Shown here: positions 1-8,237 of the stretch, one piece after another
How the letters are laid out: each line of letters begins with the position of its first letter
Numbering within the stretch: the stretch's first letter is position 1
Assembly (NCBI GenBank): GCA_902490405.1
Contig: CABUDS010000057.1
Coordinates: 1-8,356, forward strand
DNA: 8,356 nucleotides
DNA from: an uncultured Collinsella sp.
GTDB lineage: Bacteria > Actinomycetota > Coriobacteriia > Coriobacteriales > Coriobacteriaceae
Direction of reading: 5' to 3'
Position numbers and translations under genes: made by a program
The notes under the pieces: model-generated
What the model was told of the DNA's origin: nothing
Databases searched by the model: none
Seen by the model: only the letters and a program-made list of their open reading frames with translations

Positions 1-61
1 CAATTTCTTCCTTTATCAGACTTCCTACACTTGAAAAGTGCGAACATAAAAACATTTTCAT
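1..61 (-). CDS. Partial CDS, 5' end of a possible peptidase E-like (S51) protein
   Basis: Only the first 20 codons lie in the window; the gene runs off the left edge. The translation is MKMFLCSHFSSVGSLIKEEI. The start is well supported: AAGGAG lies 7 nt upstream of the ATG (61 to 59, minus strand). A second in-frame ATG is two codons later but has worse spacing. A short beta-strand (MFLCS) followed by F-S-x-V is typical of the N-terminus of peptidase E-like class I glutamine-amidotransferase-fold proteins (family S51, often starting M-K-x-x-F-L-x-S-x-F-x-x-V). That resemblance comes from memory of the family, and 20 residues cannot prove it; the catalytic Ser and His would lie outside the window. 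Codons are AT-rich (TTA, ATA, AGT, GTA, AAA), unlike every other gene here, which suggests acquired DNA. I am confident that a gene starts here and unsure of its family. Confidence 0.6.
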   Translation of the reverse strand, partial: MKMFLCSHFSSVGSLIKEEI

Positions 62-107
62 CAATATTCTCCTTAGTATATAAATTCTTATTTGTTGAAC
101 TAAGCCG

Positions 108-116
108 TGTATACCA
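108..116 (-). promoter_or_regulatory. Candidate extended -10 promoter for the left-edge gene
   Basis: On the minus strand the sequence reads TGGTATACA, an extended -10 (TGn followed by TATACA, 5 of 6 to TATAAT). It would give a start near position 101 and a leader of about 40 nt before the AAGGAG of the left-edge gene. I see no good -35 at the right distance, so this is a weak call. Confidence 0.28.
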
Positions 117-164
117 TACTCACCAATGAAAGAACGCCCTGATATAGCGTAATTTGCTGTTTTC

Positions 165-294
165 CTGCGTACGTGCGTACACACTCCACAGGAATTCTAA
201 TGGCCCTGCCCCCTTAGCACACGGACTTTGGAACAAAGTCTAGCGTGTTACGCCTTGCCAGAGGTGTACAGGCTCCCGGTACGCACGTACGCAG
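165..294. repeat. Exact 16-nt inverted repeat, arms 98 nt apart
   Basis: The left arm CTGCGTACGTGCGTAC (165-180) and the right arm GTACGCACGTACGCAG (279-294) are perfect reverse complements. Each arm also contains its own dyad: GTACG, a 2-nt centre, CGTAC (169-180 and 279-290). The dyads start 110 bp apart. The arrangement could be two operators for a dimeric regulator, terminal repeats of a very small non-coding element, or the closing stem of a structured RNA with the 219-248 hairpin inside. The sequence does not decide between these. The repeat itself is directly visible. Confidence 0.85.
219..248. other. Hairpin inside the inverted repeat
   Basis: GACTTTG (224-230), loop GAA, CAAAGTC (234-240) is a perfect 7-bp stem. 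It is extended by ACACG (219-223) with CGTGT (244-248) across a 3-nt bulge at 241-243, giving 12 bp in all. No T-tract follows on either strand, so it is not an intrinsic terminator. It lies roughly midway between the arms of the 16-nt repeat. Confidence 0.6.
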
Positions 295-356
295 CAATTG
301 CCATCAATGCGCCATATAAGTGGCGATTAAGTTCGCATAAAGCGACCTTGGTTCCG

Positions 357-400
357 CAAAACAAAAGGCAGGATACCATCACCACGATGGTACTCTGCCT
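357..400 (-). terminator. Minus-strand hairpin with T-tract, possible terminator
   Basis: AGGCAGGATACCATC (366-380) pairs with GATGGTACTCTGCCT (386-400) around a 5-nt loop. There are 15 positions, with one A-C mismatch and one G-U. On the minus strand the hairpin is followed by TTTTGTTTTGC. It lies about 120 nt beyond the terminator of the dehydrogenase gene, with no gene between. It could be a backup terminator or the 3' end of a small RNA transcribed leftward. Confidence 0.5.
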
Positions 401-451
401 CTGTTCGTTTCTGTTTACCGTTCCGAGTGGTCCTTCCGCAGAATTACCGAT

Positions 452-500
452 AAACAAAAAACGTACCCGGACCCTTTCTCGTATAGAATCGGGTTCGAGT
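452..500 (-). terminator. Second minus-strand hairpin with T-tract
   Basis: Bases 491-500 (GGGTTCGAGT) pair with 465-474 (ACCCGGACCC), with one mismatch and one wobble around a 16-nt loop. On the minus strand the stem is followed by ACGTTTTTTGTTTA. The loop is larger than in a typical intrinsic terminator, so efficiency is uncertain. It sits just beyond the strong dehydrogenase terminator and may act in tandem with it or end an independent short transcript. Confidence 0.42.
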
Positions 501-522
501 GCGAACTGAATGTTGGAGCAAT

Positions 523-566
523 AAAAAAACCACCACAAAGGTGCCTGTCCCCTTTGTGGTGGTTTT
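523..566 (-). terminator. Strong intrinsic terminator of the dehydrogenase gene
   Basis: AAAACCACCACAAAGG (526-541) pairs perfectly with CCTTTGTGGTGGTTTT (551-566), a 16-bp stem with a 9-nt loop. On the minus strand it starts about 10 nt after the TAG stop of the dehydrogenase and runs into seven T residues. The plus strand also has TTTT after the stem, so it may work in both directions. In transcript orientation, 20 bases (525-544) are identical to the terminator at 8187-8206. Confidence 0.9.
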
Positions 567-575
567 GGGTTAGGC

Positions 576-1658
576 CTAGAGGGCGTGGCCGTAGGCGTCG
601 GCGGCCTTGATGGCGGCGGCGAACTTCTCGTCGGTGAAGGGCTTCGGGTTGCCTTGCTTCCACTCGTTGGTGGCGTGCGCGTACTCGCACAGGGCCGGGA
701 TATCGGACTCGGAAAGCCCGACCTGTTCAAGCGTCACGGGCAGCCCCATCTGCTTGTTAAAGGCAGCATAGCGCTCAAGGTTCTCGGTATCGCCCGTATA
801 GGCAAACAGCACGAGCACGCCCAGGCTCACGACCTCGCCGTGCAGATAGGTTCCCTCGCGCGGAATGCTGCACGTCGCATTGTAGAACGCGTGCGCCACG
901 CTCGAGTTGTAGTAGTAATCGTTTTGGTTGGTCAGGTTCGAGACATAGCCCGTGTTGACCACGATGTCGAGCGCGATCTGCTTGACGGCCTCGCTCGACA
1001 GATTCTGGCGCACGTCCTTAAGACCCTGGACGCCGTAGGTAAACAGCGGCTCGGAGCAGGTGTGGGCGAGTGCCAGGCCAATACCGGCGGTGTGCTCTAA
1101 ATTACCGGCACTCGTGGCGTACTCGACCTCGGGCTGCTTAGACAGGGCATCGCCCACGCCGGCCCAGAAGTACTCCGCCGGAGCCTCGGCGATGATCTTG
1201 GGGTTGATGAAGATGTGCGCCGGTCGGTTGGGGTACGAATAGCCCTCGAGCGAGCCGTCGTCGTTGTACACGACGGCAATGGCAGTCGCGGCCGAGCAGT
1301 TGGAGCAGATAGTCGGGACGGTGAAGACGATCTTCTTGAGCTCGATGGCCGCCGTCTTGACGGTATCGAGCGCCTTGCCGCCGCCGCAGGCAATGAGCAC
1401 GTCGGCTTCCTGGCAGGCGGGGGAGTTTACGACCTTGGCGATATTGGCGCGCGTACTGTTGGTGCCGTAGACGCGTGTCTCCAGAATCTCGATGTCGGTG
1501 CCCTCCAGTGCCGCTTCGATACTGGGAAGCGCCGCGGCCAGTGCTCGTTTACCGCCGATAATCGCGACCTTGGCCGCTCCGTACTCGTCCAGCGCGCCGG
1601 GCAGCTCGTCAAAGCAGTCCTCGCCGACGGTGTAGTCGCTCATTCCAATCGTGCGCAT
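576..1658 (-). CDS. Metal-dependent alcohol dehydrogenase family protein (GldA/HcxA-like)
   Basis: A 360-residue NAD(P)-dependent oxidoreductase of the iron-containing alcohol dehydrogenase superfamily, in the glycerol dehydrogenase/hydroxycarboxylate dehydrogenase branch; length is normal for the family. An N-terminal nucleotide-binding half (about 1-160) carries GGGKALDTVK (92-101). The C-terminal helical half carries the expected metal ligands: D170 (GVGDALSK), H256 (SSVAHAF) and H273 (YLHGEV). In glycerol dehydrogenases the substrate-pocket motif is PTIASTDA; here it is PTICSNCS (115-122), with Cys121 where GldA has Asp. As I recall it, E. coli HcxA (YbdH, a 2-oxoacid reductase) also has Cys at this place, so a 2-hydroxy/2-oxo acid substrate is at least as likely as glycerol. 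The start is supported by AGAAGG 6 nt upstream of ATG 1658. It is monocistronic, divergent from ileS, and ends at a strong terminator. The family is certain and the substrate is not. Confidence 0.9.
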   Translation of the reverse strand: MRTIGMSDYTVGEDCFDELPGALDEYGAAKVAIIGGKRALAAALPSIEAALEGTDIEILETRVYGTNSTRANIAKVVNSPACQEADVLIACGGGKALDTVKTAAIELKKIVFTVPTICSNCSAATAIAVVYNDDGSLEGYSYPNRPAHIFINPKIIAEAPAEYFWAGVGDALSKQPEVEYATSAGNLEHTAGIGLALAHTCSEPLFTYGVQGLKDVRQNLSSEAVKQIALDIVVNTGYVSNLTNQNDYYYNSSVAHAFYNATCSIPREGTYLHGEVVSLGVLVLFAYTGDTENLERYAAFNKQMGLPVTLEQVGLSESDIPALCEYAHATNEWKQGNPKPFTDEKFAAAIKAADAYGHAL

Positions 1659-1772
1659 GGCAGCCTTCTTTCGTTAGATAAAGTGCTTTCAGGTATTTTG
1701 CTCCAAGTGAGTGCTTGCGACCGCGAGAAATTACTAAAGTATGAAACCGATGTTGAGGGTTTTTCGCCGGCG

Positions 1773-1800
1773 TTGACCGTGCTACCATACAGCGCATAAG
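1773..1800 (+). promoter_or_regulatory. Candidate promoter of the T-box/ileS transcript
   Basis: TTGACC (1773-1778, 5 of 6 to TTGACA) is followed after 16 nt by CATAAG (1795-1800, 4 of 6 to TATAAT). The predicted start, about 1806-1808, falls exactly where the basal helix of T-box stem I begins (GGGGAC, 1808-1813). That agreement is the main support, since the -10 is weak. Confidence 0.5.
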
Positions 1801-1806
1801 CGTTGA

Positions 1807-2102
1807 TGGGGACGAGTAGTCGGCCGTCCGTGTGCTACAGAGAACGGGGAGCGCTGAGAACCCGTGCATGCGACCGATGAAAATCACCCCGGAGCTGCGG
1901 TCCCAACGGACGCGCCGTACAGGCACGTCTTAGTAGACATCGCCGAGATGGTCGTCGATACAGGCCAGCCGAGTAACGGATGCGAGCGCGCTGTAATGCG
2001 GGTGAGGGCATCTAAGCTGGGTGGTTAAGCGAAGAGCTTTTGCGGGCACACGGCCCGTTTTGTGGCGCTTCGTCCCAGCTTGCAGGGACGGGCGCTTTTT
2101 TT
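1807..2102 (+). promoter_or_regulatory. T-box leader, tRNA-Ile responsive (AUC specifier)
   Basis: A complete T-box leader that senses the charging of tRNA-Ile. The stem I base is GGGAC (1809-1813) with GTCCC (1900-1904). AGTA (1815-1818) and GAA (1879-1881) form the usual loop E motif, and the helix above is GTCGG (1819-1823) with CCGAT (1874-1878). The specifier is ATC at 1883-1885, an Ile codon followed by A. AGAGA (1839-1843) and a CGGG/CCCG distal hairpin match the conserved apical part. A stem II-like hairpin lies near 1930-1960, and stem III is GGATGC (1978-1983) with GCATCT (2008-2013). The antiterminator pairs AAGCTGGG (2014-2021) with CCCAGCTT (2074-2081), and AAGCG (2027-2031) with CGCTT (2066-2070), leaving the bulge TGGTT. 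TGGT fits the ACCA end of tRNA-Ile, whose discriminator base is A. The antiterminator shares bases with the terminator, so the two folds exclude each other. Confidence 0.93.
2065..2102 (+). terminator. T-box regulated terminator upstream of ileS
   Basis: GCGCTTCGTCCC (2065-2076) pairs with GGGACGGGCGC (2085-2095), with one bulged U and one G-U, followed by seven T residues (2096-2102). It forms when charged tRNA-Ile fails to stabilise the antiterminator, stopping transcription 43 nt before the ileS start codon. Bases 2066-2081 are shared with the antiterminator. Confidence 0.92.
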
Positions 2103-2145
2103 GGTGCCCAACGGGCGTGCGCGCCCACGACATGAAAGGGGTACC

Positions 2146-4947
<2,802 letters not shown>

Positions 4948-5014
4948 GGCACGGTAACTCGGCATTTTATTTATAGGGAGAATTTAGGCGCCTTCGGTCC
5001 ATTTGCTCCGCTGA

Positions 5015-5056
5015 AGAAAAGCGACATTCCGTTATCCGGAATGCCGCTTTCTTTTA
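5015..5056 (+). terminator. Intrinsic terminator after ileS
   Basis: AAAGCG (5018-5023) pairs with CGCTTT (5045-5050), and CATTCCG (5025-5031) pairs with CGGAATG (5037-5043), across one A-C mismatch and with a 5-nt loop. CTTTTATG follows. It lies about 70 nt after the ileS stop and suggests that lspA has its own promoter. The A-rich left flank makes weak function on the minus strand possible. Confidence 0.8.
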
Positions 5057-5110
5057 TGCTGGTTATTTATCTGACGTTAGCGAATGTGTCGTGCGCTCTG
5101 CGTGTGGCAA

Positions 5111-5118
5111 TATAAGAT
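5111..5118 (+). promoter_or_regulatory. Candidate -10 of the lspA-rluD promoter
   Basis: TATAAG (5111-5116), overlapping TAAGAT (5113-5118), lies between the ileS terminator and lspA. The same TAAGAT occurs in the candidate promoter of the glycosyltransferase. No clear -35 is present 16-18 nt upstream, so this rests on the -10 and on the need for a promoter after the ileS terminator. Confidence 0.35.
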
Positions 5119-5167
5119 GGTTATTTGCGTTAAACGGAATTTGATTATCTGAGGGTAGGGGATTTCT

Positions 5168-5767
5168 TTGGGTCGTTCTGCGGATATGACGCCGCCTTTG
5201 CGTTGGCGGTTGGGTGTTGCTGGTAGCGTGGCGTTGGCCGTGCTGCTTGTTGACCAGCTGACCAAGCTTGCGGTTCGTGCCGTCGGCGATGCTCTGCATG
5301 TGACTATTATCCCCGGTGTGATCGACTTCCTTTTCGTGCGTAACATCGGTGCTGCCTTTAGCATGGGCGAGGGACATGGCCTCGCGTTTGCCGTGCTGGC
5401 GTTTGTCGTTATCGTTGCGATCGCGGTGTACTTGCTTCGCGCGCCCCAGCTTGCTCGCTTTGAGGTTGTGGGCATGGCTATGGTCGTGGGCGGCGCCATT
5501 GGCAATGCGATCGACCGTCTGGCTTTTGGCTTTGTGACCGATTTTATTGCCACCACCTTCATCGACTTCCCCGTCTTCAATGTGGCCGATGTCGGCATTA
5601 CGGTCGGTGTGGTGCTTGCCCTCATCGGCTACATGTTCTTGAGTCCTGCGGCCCGTGAGGTCGACGCGACCGCCGAACTCAACGCCCGTGACGAGGCCCG
5701 CGCTAAGCGCAAGGCCCAGCAGCGTGGGGAGCGTGCCCGCAAGATTCGCAAAAGGAGCGAGCGCTAA
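5168..5767 (+). CDS. lspA: Lipoprotein signal peptidase (signal peptidase II)
   Basis: A 199-residue integral membrane aspartyl protease that removes signal peptides from diacylglyceryl-modified prolipoproteins. Four hydrophobic segments are visible (about 14-38, 70-91, 98-118, 136-160). Family motifs are complete: VDQLTK with D29, N59-x-GAAFS, GGAIGNAIDR with catalytic D116, and FPVFNVAD with catalytic D141. The start is TTG 5168, with AGGGG 6 nt upstream; the next in-frame ATG (5186) lacks a ribosome binding site. The C-terminus has a hydrophilic, strongly basic tail (about 162-199, rich in Arg and Lys), longer than in many LspA proteins and probably cytoplasmic. The stop codon overlaps the start of the downstream pseudouridine synthase by one base (TAATG), so the two are co-transcribed and probably translationally coupled. 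Confidence 0.96.
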   Translation: MGRSADMTPPLRWRLGVAGSVALAVLLVDQLTKLAVRAVGDALHVTIIPGVIDFLFVRNIGAAFSMGEGHGLAFAVLAFVVIVAIAVYLLRAPQLARFEVVGMAMVVGGAIGNAIDRLAFGFVTDFIATTFIDFPVFNVADVGITVGVVLALIGYMFLSPAAREVDATAELNARDEARAKRKAQQRGERARKIRKRSER

Positions 5768-6780
5768 TGGCCGACATCCATATCCTTGTTGCCGACGATG
5801 CCGCTGGTCAGCGTCTTGACGCCTATCTGGGCGCTAATGACGGCTGCCCTACGCGCTCTGCCTGCGCGCATCTGATCGAGGGCGGTGCCGTTGCCGTCAA
5901 CGGCGAGACATGCCTGTCAAAAAAGTATGCCGTGCGCTCCGGCGACCGTATTTCGGTCGATTTGCCCGAGCCGCACGATCCCACCGATGTGATTCCCGAG
6001 GCCATTCCCCTCGATATCCGCTACGAGGACGACTACCTCATCGTGCTCTCCAAGCAGCGCGGTCTGGTGTGCCATCCCGCCCATGGCCACGAGAGCGGCA
6101 CCCTTGCGAACGCCTTGGTCTATCACTGTGGCATTGACCATCTGGGCACCGTGCAGGGCGAGGACCGCCCCGGCATCGTGCATCGCCTGGATCGTGACAC
6201 CTCGGGCCTTATGCTCGCGGCAAAAGACGACGACACCCAGCGCGCGCTCCAGAATCTCATCCGCACGCGCACGCTCGACCGCCGCTACATTACGCTCGTC
6301 CACGGCCACATTGCCATGGACGAGGGCACCATTAACACCGGCATTGCCCGTTCTACGCGCGACCGTGTCAAGATGGCGGTTTCGGACGATCCTTTCGCGC
6401 GCCAGGCCATTACGACCTTTAGGGTCCTCGAGCGCTTCGATTCCACGCGTTTTGACGATGGCTATACGCTCGTCGAGTGCCACCTGTTTACGGGTCGCAC
6501 GCATCAGATTCGCGTGCACATGCGCCATATCAACCACGCCTGCGTGGGCGATCCGCTCTACGGTAAGTGCGATGCTCGTGCCGACCAGGGTTTGACCAGG
6601 CAATTCCTCCATTCCTGGCGTGTGGCGTTCGATCATCCCGTGACGGGGGAGCGCATTGAGTGCCGCGATGAGCTGCCGTGGGATCTCGCCGCCGTTCTGG
6701 ATGACCTAGCCCCGCGCTCGCTCGGCCGCACTGCCGCCGGCGACGAAATCGCACCGCAGCTCGGTCTGCTCGAACCCTAA
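5767..6780 (+). CDS. rluD: RluD-type 23S rRNA pseudouridine synthase (RluA family)
   Basis: A 337-residue enzyme that isomerises uridine to pseudouridine in RNA. An N-terminal S4 RNA-binding domain (about 14-70, with RLDAYL and AVAVNG) precedes the catalytic domain. Motif II is GIVHRLDRDTSGLML, with catalytic Asp142; motif III appears as TGRTHQIRVHM (242-252), followed by GDPLYG (261-266). The S4-plus-RluA layout and the position next to lspA are typical of RluD/YlyB-type proteins acting on large-subunit rRNA, but RluC and RluA relatives share these motifs, so the exact target uridines are inferred. The start is ATG 5767, overlapping the lspA stop, with AGGAG inside the lspA tail 9 nt upstream. 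The last ~25 residues (after the DLAAVLDDL segment) look like a lineage-specific tail. Confidence 0.92.
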   Translation: MADIHILVADDAAGQRLDAYLGANDGCPTRSACAHLIEGGAVAVNGETCLSKKYAVRSGDRISVDLPEPHDPTDVIPEAIPLDIRYEDDYLIVLSKQRGLVCHPAHGHESGTLANALVYHCGIDHLGTVQGEDRPGIVHRLDRDTSGLMLAAKDDDTQRALQNLIRTRTLDRRYITLVHGHIAMDEGTINTGIARSTRDRVKMAVSDDPFARQAITTFRVLERFDSTRFDDGYTLVECHLFTGRTHQIRVHMRHINHACVGDPLYGKCDARADQGLTRQFLHSWRVAFDHPVTGERIECRDELPWDLAAVLDDLAPRSLGRTAAGDEIAPQLGLLEP

Positions 6781-6798
6781 CCAGTATTAGGTGGTTTC

Positions 6799-6825
6799 TT
6801 GAACTCGGTTAGCCTACGGTAAGAT
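6799..6825 (+). promoter_or_regulatory. Candidate promoter of the glycosyltransferase gene
   Basis: TTGAAC (6799-6804) and TAAGAT (6820-6825) are separated by 15 nt, a little short of ideal. The element lies in the 82-nt gap after the pseudouridine synthase and would give a leader of about 30 nt. No terminator is visible in the gap, so readthrough from lspA-rluD is also likely. Confidence 0.4.
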
Positions 6826-6862
6826 ATACGGTTGTTTACGTAACGCGTTCTCGGGAGCCTGC

Positions 6863-8158
6863 ATGCTCGCCTTTTTACAAACTAACACGCCCATCGTGAT
6901 CTTTAATCAGATTGTGGTTACGCTACTCACGGTCTGCTTTCTGTACCAGGTGGTCTTCTTTGTCATTGGCGCTCTTCGTGGCGAGGTCGCGCCTCCCAAG
7001 GCCAAAAAACTCCACCGCTATGCCTTCTTTATCGCGGCGCATAACGAGGAGGCCGTGATCGCCAATCTCGTACGCTCTATCAAGGATCAGGACTATCCGT
7101 CCGAGCTCATCGAGGTCTTCGTGGTCGCCGATGCTTGCACCGACAACACGGCGCAGCTCGCGCGCGAGGCCGGTGCCATTGTTTACGAGCGCAATGACCT
7201 GGCCCGCAAGGGCAAGAGCTGGGTCATGGACTTTGGTTTCGATCGCATTCTCAACGAGTATCCCGACACGTTTGAGGGCTACTTTATCTTCGATGCCGAC
7301 AATGTTATCTCCCGCGATTACGTCTCCAAGATGAATGATGCCTTTGACCAGGGCTTTCATGTGGTCACGAGCTATCGTAACTCCAAGAACTTCGGCAGTT
7401 CGTGGATTTCCTCTGCCAACGCCACCTGGTATTTGCGTGAGGCCCGCTTCCTCAACAACGCGCGTAATATCTGCAAGACGTCCTGCGCCGTCTCGGGCTC
7501 GGGCTACCTTATCTCCGCCAGTGTTATCGAGGGCATGCACGGCTGGCAGTTCCATACACTGACCGAGGACATCCAGTTCACCACGTTCTGCGCCATTCAC
7601 GGCATCCGCATCGGTTATGCGCCGGCGGAGTTCTTTGACGAGCAGCCGGTGACGTTTAAGGCGTCCTGGAAACAGCGCATGCGCTGGACCAAGGGCTTCT
7701 ACCAGGTCTTTTTTACCTACGGCAAGCATCTGGTCAAGTCGACGTTCCGCTATCATCGCTTTGCCGCATATGACATGTTTATGACCATCGCTCCGGGCAT
7801 GCTGCTGTCCCTGATCTCCATGCTCGCCAATGCGACGTTCCTGATCGTGGGTGGCCTTTCGCATGGTTTCTTGGCTACCGAGGTCGAGATGCAGGCTTGT
7901 GCCGCCTCGCTTATCATGACGTTCGTGATGATGTACCAGACCTTCTTTATCCTGGCGCTGCTCACGACCATCTTTGAGTACAAGCACATTCATTGCGCTC
8001 AAAAGTGGCGCCTGGTGACCAACCTGTTTACCTTCCCGATCTTTATGTTCAGCTATATCCCCATCACGGTTGCCGCGCTGTTCCTGAAGGTCGACTGGGT
8101 GCCCACGCAGCACGCCGTTAACGTTACCCTCGACGAGGTCATGCAGGGCGCCAAGTAA
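6863..8158 (+). CDS. Membrane family 2 glycosyltransferase, processive-synthase type
   Basis: A 431-residue membrane protein that probably polymerises or transfers sugars from a nucleotide-sugar on the cytoplasmic face. An N-terminal membrane segment (about 12-38) precedes a GT-A domain (about 52-280). The synthase motifs are complete: AAHNEE (58-63), D90 (VVADACTDNT), DAD (144-146, metal and UDP binding), TED (234-236, with the catalytic base) and QRMRW (271-275, the QxxRW acceptor-site motif). Three further hydrophobic segments follow (about 304-330, 346-371, 386-410), then a short tail with W412 and H417. This matches the core of cellulose, chitin, hyaluronan and poly-N-acetylglucosamine synthases, without a PilZ domain. 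The start is ATG 6863, with GGGAG 5-6 nt upstream. No export, modification or sugar-supply genes are adjacent, so the product cannot be named. It ends at a strong terminator. Confidence 0.9.
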   Translation: MLAFLQTNTPIVIFNQIVVTLLTVCFLYQVVFFVIGALRGEVAPPKAKKLHRYAFFIAAHNEEAVIANLVRSIKDQDYPSELIEVFVVADACTDNTAQLAREAGAIVYERNDLARKGKSWVMDFGFDRILNEYPDTFEGYFIFDADNVISRDYVSKMNDAFDQGFHVVTSYRNSKNFGSSWISSANATWYLREARFLNNARNICKTSCAVSGSGYLISASVIEGMHGWQFHTLTEDIQFTTFCAIHGIRIGYAPAEFFDEQPVTFKASWKQRMRWTKGFYQVFFTYGKHLVKSTFRYHRFAAYDMFMTIAPGMLLSLISMLANATFLIVGGLSHGFLATEVEMQACAASLIMTFVMMYQTFFILALLTTIFEYKHIHCAQKWRLVTNLFTFPIFMFSYIPITVAALFLKVDWVPTQHAVNVTLDEVMQGAK

Positions 8159-8168
8159 CCACGACCAG

Positions 8169-8206
8169 AACCACCGCAAAGGGGGTGCACCTTTGTGGTG
8201 GTTTTT
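8169..8206 (+). terminator. Strong intrinsic terminator after the glycosyltransferase
   Basis: AACCACCGCAAAGG (8169-8182) pairs with CCTTTGTGGTGGTT (8190-8203) with a single G-U, a 7-nt loop and a run of five T residues (8202-8206). It starts about 10 nt after the stop codon. Bases 8187-8206 (GCACCTTTGTGGTGGTTTTT) are identical in transcript orientation to 544-525 in the dehydrogenase terminator. Confidence 0.9.
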
Positions 8207-8237
8207 GCTTTTGAGCAGCTGCTCATGGAGGTGCACG

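Larger units (their letters stand above)
62..522. other. Intergenic stretch, AT-rich and hairpin-dense, no convincing gene
   Basis: No open frame here has both a ribosome binding site and protein-like composition. The left third (62-160) is clearly AT-rich and probably holds the promoter of the minus-strand gene at the left edge. The rest contains an inverted repeat (165-180 with 279-294), a hairpin (219-248), a small hairpin (306-314 with 321-328: AAT, a G bulge, CGCCA, loop TATAAG, TGGCGATT), and two minus-strand hairpins with T-tracts (357-400 and 452-500). The density of dyads suggests regulatory or structured-RNA content, or remnants of repeats, rather than protein coding. Confidence 0.6.

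Noticed and set aside
486..507. tRNA-like T-arm sequence GGTTCGA
   Set aside because: The flanking bases do not form a proper T-stem, and no acceptor, anticodon or D arm can be drawn; the bases fit hairpins instead.
228..509. Plus-strand frame of 93 codons in the left intergenic region
   Set aside because: It starts at TTG with no ribosome binding site, has no recognisable motif and runs through two hairpins with their T-tracts.
248..730. Minus-strand frame of 160 codons overlapping the dehydrogenase end
   Set aside because: Its first part is a shadow of the dehydrogenase in another frame, and the rest reads through the terminator.
1215..1799. Plus-strand frame of 194 codons opposite the dehydrogenase start
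   Set aside because: It is antisense to a well-supported enzyme, lacks motifs and extends through the ileS promoter region.
1609..1926. Minus-strand frame of 105 codons across the T-box stem I region
   Set aside because: The region is explained by a conserved RNA leader on the plus strand and by the dehydrogenase ribosome binding site.
2062..2145. Upstream extension of ileS to 2062
   Set aside because: It would translate the T-box terminator. GTG 2146 has a ribosome binding site and matches the conserved IleRS N-terminus.
6923..8236. Open frame of 437 codons on the minus strand, opposite the glycosyltransferase
   Set aside because: The plus-strand frame has complete glycosyltransferase motifs. 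The antisense frame has none, and its start lies beyond the terminator hairpin.
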